Notes: generated from the letters alone by a model not told the origin. Positions 24,119 to 31,641 are shown, counted from the stretch's first letter. The stretch is DNA of 33,511 nucleotides from Klenkia sp. PcliD-1-E (GCF_024124375.1 NZ_JAMXRZ010000039.1:1-33511), one strand, 5' to 3'. Translations and numbers: made by a program.

Positions 24119-24900
24119 GCTCCCCCGAAGCGTTCTACTTGCCGCTCGGCGACGGGCGGTACGCGCCCACGAAGGCCACCGAGAGCCCGTGGGACGGCAC
24201 CGCCCAGCACGGCGGACCGCCCACCGCGCTGCTGGCGCACCTTGCCGGGCAGCAGGCCGCGCAGCAGGCGGGGCAGCAGCCGGTGCGGGTGTCGGTGGAC
24301 TTCCTCGGCGCCATCCCGCGGGAGGAGTGCACCGTCGAGGTGTCGCCGCTGCGGCCGGGCCGGCGGATCGACCTGACCGAGGCCGTGCTGTCGGTGGCCG
24401 GCCGGCCTGCGGTGGTCGCGCGGGTGTGGTCGCTGGCCCCGGGCCCGACGCCGCCCGTGGTGCACCCGCCCGTGGTCCCGCCCCCCGTCGAGGACGCCGT
24501 GCCCTCCCAGGTGCTGCCGCACCTGACCGACTGGGGCTACGGCCAGGCGCTGGAGTGGCGGTACGCCAGCGGCTCGGCCCACGAGCTCGGCGCGGCCGAC
24601 GTGTGGACCCGGCTGCGCATCCCGCTGGTCGCCGGGGTGGAGCCCACCGGGACCGACCGGGTGCTGGTGGCCGCCGACGCCGCCAACGGGATCTCCGCCG
24701 AGCTGCCGCTGGGGCAGTGGTTGTCCATCCCGCCCGGGGTGACGGTGCACCTGACCCGGGAGGCCGAGGGCGAGTGGGTGCACCTGGCCTGCCGGACCCG
24801 CATCGACGCGAACGGGCTGGGTCTGTGCACCGGGACCGTCTCGGACGCCACCGGGGTGGTCGGCGAGGTGGCGCAGCCCCTGCTCGTCCGCAAGCGGTGA
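24115..24900 (+). CDS. Thioesterase family protein (second, TesB-like superfamily)
   Basis: The 261-residue protein has the actinobacterial thioesterase-superfamily pattern: PWDGTAQHGGPPTALLAHLAG near 26-46, VRVSVDFLGAIPREECTVEVSPLRPGRRI near 57-85, and in the second half VAADAANGISAELPLGQW and WVHLACRTRIDANGLGLCTGTVSDATG. It seems to form a double hot-dog from a single chain. The substrate is unknown. GTG at 24115 overlaps the TesB-like stop (GTGA). It is the last gene of the operon that starts with the thiolase at 20285. Confidence 0.85.
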   Translation: MSSPEAFYLPLGDGRYAPTKATESPWDGTAQHGGPPTALLAHLAGQQAAQQAGQQPVRVSVDFLGAIPREECTVEVSPLRPGRRIDLTEAVLSVAGRPAVVARVWSLAPGPTPPVVHPPVVPPPVEDAVPSQVLPHLTDWGYGQALEWRYASGSAHELGAADVWTRLRIPLVAGVEPTGTDRVLVAADAANGISAELPLGQWLSIPPGVTVHLTREAEGEWVHLACRTRIDANGLGLCTGTVSDATGVVGEVAQPLLVRKR

Positions 24901-24934
24901 GGTTCCCGACCGGGCGGGCGGGTAGCGGGGCACG

Positions 24935-25360
24935 ATGACGTCGATCAGCCCCACCCGCAGCGGCCTGCCTGCCCGCAGCCAGCGCCGCGCCCGCACCCGC
25001 GCGCTGTCCGCCGTCCTGGCCACCTCCGGCCTGGCCCTGCTCGTGGCGCCCGAGCGCGTCGTGCGCCTGCTGACGCCCGACGTCCCCGAGCCGCGGGCCT
25101 GGGTGGTGCGGGTGCTCGGCGCCCGGTCCCTGGTCCAGCACGCGGTGATGCTCGTCCGGCCCACCCGCGACATCGCCTACGCCGGTGTCGCGGTCGACGC
25201 CGTGCACGCGGCCAGCATGGTGGTCTTCGCCGCCGCCTGGTCCACGTACCGCCGTCCGGCCCTGGTCAGCGCCGCGCTCGCCACCGCCTCGGCCCTGCTG
25301 GAGGTGGCAGTAGCGCCGCAGTCCGACGACCCGGTGCACGTCCCCGGCGACGTCGACTAG
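24935..25360 (+). CDS. Small hypothetical membrane protein
   Basis: The 141-residue protein has a basic N-terminus (about 23 residues, rich in Arg and Ser) followed by three to four hydrophobic stretches, near 24-42, 56-75, 80-103 and 109-127. I do not recognise the family with confidence; DUF4267-like small membrane proteins have this layout. It begins 34 bases after the thioesterase stop, with only a weak GCGGGG upstream of the ATG, so it may be separate from that operon. Its TAG overlaps the stop of the convergent VOC gene: the four bases CTAG at 25357-25360 supply both stops. Confidence 0.7.
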   Translation: MTSISPTRSGLPARSQRRARTRALSAVLATSGLALLVAPERVVRLLTPDVPEPRAWVVRVLGARSLVQHAVMLVRPTRDIAYAGVAVDAVHAASMVVFAAAWSTYRRPALVSAALATASALLEVAVAPQSDDPVHVPGDVD

Positions 25361-25737
25361 AGCGGCGCGGCGACCTCCCACAGGTGGCCGGCCGGGTCGG
25401 TGAAGGCCGCCGTCCGCACGCCCCACGGCCGGTCCTGCGGGCCGTTGCGCAGCGGCACACCCAGCCGCGCGAGCTCGGCGCACACGGCGTCCACGTCGGG
25501 CACCTCGACGGTGAGCATGACCCGGTGCGGGCCCGGGGCGCCGACCTCACCGGGTTCCACCAGCTCCTGCGCCGAGCCCACCTGCAGCAGGTTGAGGATG
25601 GTGTTGCCGATCGAGATGCCGGTGGACACGTCGTCGGTGAAGACCTCCGTGCCGCCGAAGACGTCGGCGTAGAAGCGGCGGGCGGCGTCGAGGTCCTCGA
25701 CGAACAGGGTGATGGCCATCAGGTCGCGCAGCTGCAC
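25357..25737 (-). CDS. Small VOC (glyoxalase-like) protein
   Basis: The 126-residue protein is a single-chain VOC protein: MAITLFVEDLDAARRFYADVFGG at 8-30, VMLTVEVPDVDAVCAELARLGV in the middle and FTDPAGHLWEVA at the end, with Glu122 in the usual metal-ligand position. Such proteins act as glyoxalases, lyases or resistance proteins; the reaction is unknown. GTG at 25737-25735 is preceded by GAGGAGAG. It starts 55 bases after the stop of the upstream ligase and probably is the last gene of the amylase-ligase-VOC group. Confidence 0.87.
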   Translation of the reverse strand: MQLRDLMAITLFVEDLDAARRFYADVFGGTEVFTDDVSTGISIGNTILNLLQVGSAQELVEPGEVGAPGPHRVMLTVEVPDVDAVCAELARLGVPLRNGPQDRPWGVRTAAFTDPAGHLWEVAAPL

Positions 25738-25792
25738 GGGTGCTCTCCTCGGTCGGGGTCGTCCAGGTCAGGACCGGGCAGGCCCGGAGAAC

Positions 25793-27295
25793 TCATCGGG
25801 GGACCGGCGTCCAGCCCTCCGCCGTCCGCAGCGGGCCCTTGAGCACCTTGCCGCCGGCGTTGCGCGGCAGCGGACCGTCGAGGACCCGCACGAACTGGGG
25901 CACCTTGTAGTCGGCCAGCCGGTGCCGGGCGAAGGCGGCGAACTCGGCGAGGTCCAGCGGTTCCCGGACCAGCAGGACGGCGCCGACCTTCTCCCCCATC
26001 ACGTCGTCGGGCACGCCCACCACCGCGACCTCGAGGACGTCGGGGTGCTCGGCGAGGGCGTTCTCCACCTCGACGGAGTACACGTTCTCCCCGCCGCGGT
26101 TGATCATGTCCTTGGCCCGGTCGACGATGCGGACCAGGCCCTCGGCGTCGATGGTCGCGAGGTCGCCGGTGTGCAGCCAGCCGTGCCGGAACGTCTCCGC
26201 CGTCCGGGCCGGGTCGCCCCAGTAGCCGGTGGCGACGTTCGGCCCGCGGACCAGCAGCTCGCCCACCCCGGTGTCGGGGTCGGGCCGGTCGAGGTCGACG
26301 TCGACCACGGGGGCGGGGAAGCCGACCGAGTCGGCGTGGTCGTCGGTCCAGGCGTCGGGCAGGAAGGTGGCCAGCGCGCTGGTCTCGGACAGGCCGAACC
26401 CGTTGCCGAGCCGGACGCCGGGGAACGCCACGCGCAGCCGGTGCACCAGCTCCGGGGCCATCGGTGCCCCGCCGTAGGACAGCGCGCGCACGCTGGACAG
26501 GTCGGTGGTCGCCAGGTCGGGGTGGCGCAGCACGAGCTCGTAGATGGTGGGGACGCTGGTCAGCAGCGCGACCCGGTGCTCGGCGACCGCGGCCAGGAAG
26601 GCCGCGGGCGAGAACCTCGGCATGAGCACCGTCGTCCCGGCCATCAGCACCTGGGTGACCATCTGGGAGCAGCAGCCGGTGACGTGGAACAGGGGCACCG
26701 AGACGAGCGAGACGTGGTGGGCGTCGCGGTCCAGCTCGCGGCAGCGCTGCACGTTCTCCGCGGAGCTGAGCAGGCACTCCTGGGTGAGCACCGCGCCCTT
26801 GGGCCGCCCGGTGGTCCCCGAGGTGTAGAACAGCGCGGCCACGTCGGTGTGCGCCGGGTCGGCCGGCTCGACCGGGTCGCCGTCGGGCAGGTCGGCGGTG
26901 TCGATCACGACGGCGGCCCCGGAGTCGGCGACCACGAAGTCCCGCTCCCGCGGCGCGAGCCGGGTGTTCAGCGGGACGACGACGGCGCCGGCCAGCTGGG
27001 TGCCCCAGAACGCGAGCATCCAGGCCAGCCCGTTGGGCAGCCCGACCGCGACCCGGTCCCCCGGACCGACGCCGGCCGCCCGCAGACCGCCGGCCACCCG
27101 CGCGGCGCCGTCCCACAGCTCCCGGTAGGTCGCCGTCGGCCCGTCGAGCTCGACGACGGCGGTGCGGTCGGGGTGCGCGGCCACGGCGTCGGCGAACCCG
27201 CGGACGACGTTGCGGGCCAGCCCGGTGTAGCGGGCGACGCCGTCCTCGCCCCGCACGACCCCGCTGTTGTCGAAGACCACCGTTGCATCCTGCAC
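25793..27295 (-). CDS. Acyl-CoA synthetase, AMP-forming (ligase 5)
   Basis: The 500-residue enzyme has YTSGTTGRPKG (157-167), GFGLSE (299-304), TGD (376-378), NRGGENVYSVEVE (399-411) and Lys483 in AGGK. It resembles fatty-acid or long-chain acyl-CoA ligases of the FadD type. GTG at 27295-27293 directly follows the TAG of the GH13 gene with no gap and no strong Shine-Dalgarno, so it is probably translated by ribosomes finishing the upstream gene. Its partnership with a glycoside hydrolase is unusual and may be only positional. Confidence 0.93.
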   Translation of the reverse strand: MQDATVVFDNSGVVRGEDGVARYTGLARNVVRGFADAVAAHPDRTAVVELDGPTATYRELWDGAARVAGGLRAAGVGPGDRVAVGLPNGLAWMLAFWGTQLAGAVVVPLNTRLAPRERDFVVADSGAAVVIDTADLPDGDPVEPADPAHTDVAALFYTSGTTGRPKGAVLTQECLLSSAENVQRCRELDRDAHHVSLVSVPLFHVTGCCSQMVTQVLMAGTTVLMPRFSPAAFLAAVAEHRVALLTSVPTIYELVLRHPDLATTDLSSVRALSYGGAPMAPELVHRLRVAFPGVRLGNGFGLSETSALATFLPDAWTDDHADSVGFPAPVVDVDLDRPDPDTGVGELLVRGPNVATGYWGDPARTAETFRHGWLHTGDLATIDAEGLVRIVDRAKDMINRGGENVYSVEVENALAEHPDVLEVAVVGVPDDVMGEKVGAVLLVREPLDLAEFAAFARHRLADYKVPQFVRVLDGPLPRNAGGKVLKGPLRTAEGWTPVPR

Positions 27296-28540
27296 CTACT
27301 GGCTGAGGACGGCCCAGCCGTGGGCGGGCAGCTCCAGCTCACCGCCGCGGGCCGTCCCCGAGCCCGCCAGCAGCTCCCCCGCCGCCGGGACGGCGGCCGG
27401 GTGGTCGGCGACGTTCAGCGCGACCAGGAGCGACTCCCCGTCGGCCGAGGTCCGGACCACCAGCTGCTCGTTGGTCAGGTGCAGCTGCTCGGTGCGGGCC
27501 CGGTGCAGCCAGCGGTGCCGGCGCCGCAGCCCGATGAGCTCCTGGTGCATCGCGAACACGTCGCCACCCTCGACGGCGAGCGGGTCGGCGGGGAACTCCG
27601 GCCGGATCGCGTCGTCGCCACCGACCCGGTGCTCCTTGATGCCGTGCCAGCCGAACTCGTCACCGGACCACACGGCCGGCGTCCCGCCCGTGGTGAGCAG
27701 CAGGACCAGCGCGTGCGGCAGCAGCTGCTCCCCGACCTGGTCGACGACGCGGGTGACGTCGTGGTTGCCGACGAAGGTCCACGGCACGAAGGAGTCCAGG
27801 AACCCGTCGTGGCGGGCCAGGGCGTGCGCAGTCTCGAACAGGTTGCCCTCGGCCAGGCCGTGCCAGATGCCCTGCCACAGCTCGTACTGGGTGACCGCGT
27901 CCATGCCGGAGGCGGCGACGATCGCCGGGTAGTCGCCGTGGATGACCTCGCCGACGACGTAGACGTCGGGGTGCCGCTCCCGGACGGCGGGCAGCACCCG
28001 CGCCCAGAACTCGGGGGGCACGGCGTAGGCCGCGTCCAGCCGCCACCCGTCGACGCCGCGGTCCGGCCAGGAGCACATGACCTCGACCACGTGGGCCACG
28101 ACGTCGTCCTGCGTGTGGTCGAGCTCGACGAGCAGGTCGTGGCCCTCGAAGGTGCCCGGCCGGTCGCCGTCCCAGCGGATCCAGTGCCGGCGGGCGGGGT
28201 CGGTGACGGCGGGGTGGTCGCGGCCGACGTGGTTGAACACGCCGTCCAGCAGCACCCGCACCCCGCGCTCGTGCGCCGCGGCCACCAGGTCGTCGAAGTC
28301 CTGCTCGTCGCCCAGGCGGGGATCGATGCGCAGGTGGTCGAGGGTGTCGTAACCGTGGGTTGCCGACGCGAAGACCGGCCCGAGCGCCAGGCCGTTGCAG
28401 CCCAGCGCGACCAGGTGGTCCAGCCAGCCGGTGATCCGCGGCAGCCGGTGGGTCACCTGGTCGACCGCCTCCGGCTCGGCACCGACGAACCCCAGCGGGT
28501 GCACCTGCCACCAGATCGCGTCCTGCACCCACTCCGGCAC
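27296..28540 (-). CDS. GH13 alpha-amylase family enzyme
   Basis: The 414-residue protein is a glycoside hydrolase family 13 catalytic barrel. The four conserved regions are DGVFNHVG (99-106), GWRLDAAY with nucleophile Asp169, VVGEVIHG with acid/base Glu198, and FVGNHDVTR with the stabilising Asp261. No signal peptide is present, so it should act in the cytoplasm on maltodextrin, glycogen or a related alpha-glucan; the exact specificity is not visible. The GTG at 28540-28538 has GAAGGAGG about five bases upstream. An upstream GTG at 28564 in the same frame lacks such a site and would turn one arm of an inverted repeat into coding sequence. It is the first gene of the group with ligase 5 and the small VOC gene. 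Confidence 0.9.
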   Translation of the reverse strand: MPEWVQDAIWWQVHPLGFVGAEPEAVDQVTHRLPRITGWLDHLVALGCNGLALGPVFASATHGYDTLDHLRIDPRLGDEQDFDDLVAAAHERGVRVLLDGVFNHVGRDHPAVTDPARRHWIRWDGDRPGTFEGHDLLVELDHTQDDVVAHVVEVMCSWPDRGVDGWRLDAAYAVPPEFWARVLPAVRERHPDVYVVGEVIHGDYPAIVAASGMDAVTQYELWQGIWHGLAEGNLFETAHALARHDGFLDSFVPWTFVGNHDVTRVVDQVGEQLLPHALVLLLTTGGTPAVWSGDEFGWHGIKEHRVGGDDAIRPEFPADPLAVEGGDVFAMHQELIGLRRRHRWLHRARTEQLHLTNEQLVVRTSADGESLLVALNVADHPAAVPAAGELLAGSGTARGGELELPAHGWAVLSQ

Positions 28541-28548
28541 GAGCCCTC

Positions 28549-28620
28549 CTTCGTCGTCGACCACGGTGCGGACACTGCCCCACGGGGGCGCAGCCCATCC
28601 GCGGATGGCCGACGACGAAG
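28549..28620 (-). promoter_or_regulatory. Structured leader ahead of the GH13 gene
   Basis: CTTCGTCGTCG (28549-28559) and CGACGACGAAG (28610-28620) are perfect 11-base inverted arms. The 50 bases between contain a perfect palindrome, CCATCCGCGGATGG (28595-28608), and a small stem GCCCC-CGT-GGGGC. In the minus-strand RNA the closing arm ends in AAG, the first bases of the AAGGAGG ribosome-binding site, so folding could hinder translation of the GH13 gene. It could also act as the end of the preceding Ltp-protein transcript. Confidence 0.5.
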
Positions 28621-28629
28621 CAGGTCAGG

Positions 28630-29322
28630 TCACAACCCGGTCTGGCTGACCCCGTACTCGGCCTCGGCAGGGGTGAAGCCCTCGAAGATCAGCTGGTCGA
28701 TCAACCCCGACCGGGAGAACGAGGTGTAGTCCAGGTAGTCCAGCGCCTTCTCAGCTGCCTGCTGGTTCCAGTCGACCGTGATGGTGTCCACCGCGAAGGT
28801 GGCGTCCTCGGTGGAGTAGCCCTCGTACTCCAGCTGGTCGATGAGCCCGGACCTCGAGAACGACGTGTAGTCCAGGTAGTCCTGGGCCTTGCGGACGGCG
28901 TTCCGCTGGCTCACCGTCAGCTCCGGGGTCGCCGCCGCAGGGGTGGTGACCACCGGTGCTGCGGTGGCGGGGACCGGCGTGGCTGCCTCGTCGACCGCGT
29001 CCTCGACGGCGGGAGGTGGGCTCACCGACGAGATCGGCGCCTTGGCGCTGGTCGAGGAGGCCGCAGCCACCGAGGACCGGTCCGCCGACGACGACCCCCC
29101 GTTCGCGGCCGAGCCGATGATGCCGACCGCCAGGACAGCGGCGGGGATCACGATCCGCTTGCGCTTGAACCACGGACGCGCTGCGGGCGGCACGGGGCCG
29201 GGGGCGACCGGCGGAGCGAACTGCTGGGTCTGGTCCCACTGGCCGGGAGCCGGCTGCGGCGGGCCCCAGGGGCCGGGCGCGCCCGGCTGTCCGGTGGGCG
29301 GCTGGAAGGGCGGCTGGGTCAC
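28630..29322 (-). CDS. Ltp-repeat membrane protein
   Basis: The 230-residue protein starts with about 50 Pro/Gly/Gln-rich residues, then RKR and one membrane span (57-72), a Ser/Ala/Pro/Thr-rich linker, and two C-terminal repeats (about 138-184 and 185-230). Both repeats contain the identical 16 residues YLDYTSFSRSGLIDQL, 47 residues apart. They match the host cell surface-exposed lipoprotein (Ltp) repeat, known from the superinfection-exclusion lipoprotein of Streptococcus phage TP-J34. No lipobox is present, so the protein would be membrane-anchored with the repeats outside. GTG at 29322-29320 has GGGGAG about eight bases upstream. Ltp repeats are also common in non-phage actinobacterial proteins, so function is open. 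Confidence 0.85.
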   Translation of the reverse strand: MTQPPFQPPTGQPGAPGPWGPPQPAPGQWDQTQQFAPPVAPGPVPPAARPWFKRKRIVIPAAVLAVGIIGSAANGGSSSADRSSVAAASSTSAKAPISSVSPPPAVEDAVDEAATPVPATAAPVVTTPAAATPELTVSQRNAVRKAQDYLDYTSFSRSGLIDQLEYEGYSTEDATFAVDTITVDWNQQAAEKALDYLDYTSFSRSGLIDQLIFEGFTPAEAEYGVSQTGL

Positions 29323-29343
29323 GTCGAACTCCCCGTGGTGGTG

Positions 29344-29360
29344 CTGACGACCGTCGTCAG
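29344..29360. promoter_or_regulatory. Palindrome 1 upstream of the Ltp gene
   Basis: CTGACGAC and GTCGTCAG are perfect 8-base arms around a single C. It lies 22 bases before the Ltp start codon, downstream of the predicted -10 element, so it would be in or near the 5' leader. It could be an operator or form a short RNA stem. Confidence 0.55.
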
Positions 29361-29364
29361 TACC

Positions 29365-29380
29365 GAAACCGTACGGTTTC
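29365..29380. promoter_or_regulatory. Palindrome 2: perfect 16-bp operator
   Basis: GAAACCGTACGGTTTC is a perfect palindrome of the size and shape of TetR-family operators. It overlaps the -10 element proposed at 29377-29382, so a bound regulator would block transcription of the Ltp gene. No regulator gene is adjacent. Confidence 0.7.
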
Positions 29381-29404
29381 TAGCCGAATCGTCACGTGCC
29401 GCAA
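29377..29404 (-). promoter_or_regulatory. Predicted promoter of the Ltp gene
   Basis: On the minus strand TTGCGG (29404-29399) and TAGAAA (29382-29377) are 16 bases apart. Transcription would begin near 29370, inside palindrome 2, about 48 bases before the start codon. Confidence 0.45.
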
Positions 29405-29467
29405 TGTGCCCAGATCGGCCTCACATCTTGGCCAGTTCGACCAACCCGACCCCGCCCGACTCGTGCG

Positions 29468-30475
29468 TCACACGACGCCCACGAGCGCCGGCCACGGGTC
29501 GTCGCCGGCGACCGCGGCACCCAGCACCCGTGCCCAGGTGGTCTCGTTGCCGGCGTCGTCGCGCCAGGACCACATGCGGGTGGTCAGGTGGTGCAGCCGG
29601 TGCTCCAGGGTGAACCCGATCGCCCCGTGCACCTGGTGCGCCAGCCGCGCCACGACGTCCACTGCGGCACCGGCCCGCACCTTCGCGGCCGCCGCGGCCA
29701 ACTCCAGCGGCTCGCCGCGGTCCAGCCTCTGCACCGCGGCGTCGACCAGCGCGGAGACGGCGGTGACCTCGCCGGCCATCTGCGCCAGCTGCACCTGGAT
29801 GCCCTGGAACTTCGCCAGCGGCCGGCCGAACTGCACCCGCTCGCCGGCGTACTGCACGGTCCAGGCCAGCACGGTCTCCGCCGCCGCCGACAGCTGCACC
29901 GCCCGGGCGAGGGCGAACCGGGCCCGCAGGTCGCCCACCGGACCCGTCTGCGCCGGAACCCCGTCCAGCACGTAGGACCCACGCGGCTGGCCGGCCAGGT
30001 CCACCGCGTCGCTCGCCTCCAGGTCACCGACGTCGACCAGCGCGAGCACCTCGCCGTCCGGGCCGTCGGCGACCACGACCAGGTGCCGCGCGACCCCGGC
30101 CCAGGGCACGTCGGTCGCCGTCCCGGTCACCCGGCCACCCTCGACCCGCAGCTCCCCCGAGACGCCCACGGTCATCGGCTCCTCCACCGGCGGCAGCGCC
30201 AGCCCGGCGGCCAGCACGGCGGGGCCGGCGACCAGCAGCTGCTCGGCGACCGGCACCGCGCCCGCCCCGGCGGCCAGGGTGGCGACGACGGCGACCGCGT
30301 CGGCCAGTTCCCCGCCGGAGCCGCCGGCCTCCTCGGGCAGCCCCACCCCGGTCAGCCCGGCGTCGGCGAGGTCGGCCCACAGCTCGGCGTCCCACCGCCG
30401 CTCGGCGGTCAGCGGGGTCGGCTCGTGAGCGGCGAGGATCTCCCGGACGGTGGAGACCACCAGGTCCTGGCTCAT
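29468..30475 (-). CDS. Acyl-CoA dehydrogenase, small/partner subunit type
   Basis: The 335-residue protein has an acyl-CoA dehydrogenase C-terminal domain: YAGERVQFGRPLAKFQGIQ (209-227), QVHGAIGFTLEHRLH (281-295) and MWSWRDDAGN. The N-terminal part is short, with a weak middle domain. It looks like the partner chain of actinobacterial alpha2beta2 dehydrogenases such as the FadE28-FadE29 and FadE26-FadE27 type of steroid side-chain degradation, where only one chain carries the catalytic base. ATG at 30475-30473 overlaps the stop of the partner gene (ATGA), which supports a fixed ratio of the two chains. The substrate is unknown. Confidence 0.88.
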   Translation of the reverse strand: MSQDLVVSTVREILAAHEPTPLTAERRWDAELWADLADAGLTGVGLPEEAGGSGGELADAVAVVATLAAGAGAVPVAEQLLVAGPAVLAAGLALPPVEEPMTVGVSGELRVEGGRVTGTATDVPWAGVARHLVVVADGPDGEVLALVDVGDLEASDAVDLAGQPRGSYVLDGVPAQTGPVGDLRARFALARAVQLSAAAETVLAWTVQYAGERVQFGRPLAKFQGIQVQLAQMAGEVTAVSALVDAAVQRLDRGEPLELAAAAAKVRAGAAVDVVARLAHQVHGAIGFTLEHRLHHLTTRMWSWRDDAGNETTWARVLGAAVAGDDPWPALVGVV

Positions 30476-31623
30476 CGCAGGCCCAGCCCACGCGCCACGA
30501 TCCCGCGCAGGATCTCGTTGGTGCCCCCGCGCAGCGTGTAGCCGGGCTGGTGCAGCTGCGCCTCGGCCAGCGCCCGCCCCAGCGGGTCGGGTGAGTCCAG
30601 CGACGCCGGGACGTCGACCACCCGCCGGATCTCCTCGGCGACGTCGGCCTCGAACGTCGTCCCCACGTCCTTGACCAAGGCGGCGGGGATGTCGGGCAGC
30701 TCCCCGCGGTCCAGCGCCGCCGCGATGCGGATCGACAGCTGGCGCAGCGCCAGCAGCCGCGCGCTCAACCGGCCCAGGGTCGCGAGCTCGGCGTCGGTGG
30801 AGGCCCGGCGGGCGAACGCGGCCAGCAACGGGAAGGTCGACAGGATCCGCTCCGGCCCGCTGCGCTCGAACGCCAGCTCGGCGGTGACCTGGTGCCAGCC
30901 CGCGCCCTCCTCGCCCAGCAGCATGTCGCCCGGGACGACCACGGAGTCGAACACCACCTCGTTGAAGTGGTGACCGCCGTCCAGGATGCGGATCGGGTTG
31001 ATGCTGATGCCCGGCAGCGACAGGTCGACCAGCAGCTGGCTCATCCCCGCGTGCCGGGCGGTCGGGTCGGCCGGCGCGGTGCGCACCAGCACGATCGCGT
31101 AGTGGCTGTGGTGGGCGTTCGACGTCCACACCTTGGCGCCGTCGACCACCCAGTCGCCGTCGGCGTTGCGCACCGCCCTCGTGCGGATCGAGGCCAGGTC
31201 GGAGCCGGAATCGGGCTCGCTCATCCCGATGACGAAGAAGCACTCCCCCGCCGCGATCCGCGGCAGGATCTCCTTGCGCTGGGTCTCGGTGCCGTAGCGC
31301 AGCAGGTTCGGCCCGGACTGCCGGTCGGCGATCCAGTGCGCGGCGACCGGTGCACCCGCGGCCAGCAGCTCCTCGGTGACCGCGTAGCGCTCCATCGCGG
31401 TGCGCTCGTGCCCGCCGTACTCCTGGGGCCACGTCATCCCCAGCCAGCCGCGCTCCCCCAGCTTGCGGGAGAACGCCGGGTCCACCCCGGACAGCCAGGT
31501 GTCCACGTGCGTGGTGAAGGTGCCGGCGGCGAGCTCCTCGGCGAGGAACTGCCGGACCTCCAGCCGCACCGCCTCGGCGGCCTCGGACGGCGGAGCGGGG
31601 GCGAGCGTCAGCGTCGACGGCAT
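30472..31623 (-). CDS. Acyl-CoA dehydrogenase, catalytic subunit type
   Basis: The 383-residue flavoprotein carries GMSEPDSGSDLASIRTRA (133-150) and KVWTSNAHHSHYAIVLVRT for FAD and substrate binding, and the end LRGGTNEILRGIVARGLG. Glu253 in AFERSGPER is the likely catalytic base, in the position used by the FadE26-like subunits of heteromeric dehydrogenases. It introduces a 2,3 double bond into an acyl-CoA and passes electrons to an electron-transfer flavoprotein not encoded here. ATG at 31623-31621 lies 18 bases after the P450 stop with only a weak GGGG in front. It probably assembles with the product of the next gene. Confidence 0.92.
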   Translation of the reverse strand: MPSTLTLAPAPPSEAAEAVRLEVRQFLAEELAAGTFTTHVDTWLSGVDPAFSRKLGERGWLGMTWPQEYGGHERTAMERYAVTEELLAAGAPVAAHWIADRQSGPNLLRYGTETQRKEILPRIAAGECFFVIGMSEPDSGSDLASIRTRAVRNADGDWVVDGAKVWTSNAHHSHYAIVLVRTAPADPTARHAGMSQLLVDLSLPGISINPIRILDGGHHFNEVVFDSVVVPGDMLLGEEGAGWHQVTAELAFERSGPERILSTFPLLAAFARRASTDAELATLGRLSARLLALRQLSIRIAAALDRGELPDIPAALVKDVGTTFEADVAEEIRRVVDVPASLDSPDPLGRALAEAQLHQPGYTLRGGTNEILRGIVARGLGLR

Positions 31624-31641
31624 GGCCCCGATGGAACCAGG

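Noticed and set aside
28541-28564. Start of the GH13 gene at GTG 28564
   Set aside because: No Shine-Dalgarno precedes it, whereas GTG 28540 follows GAAGGAGG. It cannot be fully excluded.
29405-29467. Possible terminator after the acyl-CoA dehydrogenase pair
   Set aside because: Only four-base arms (TTGG/CCAA) could be found in this gap; too weak to call.
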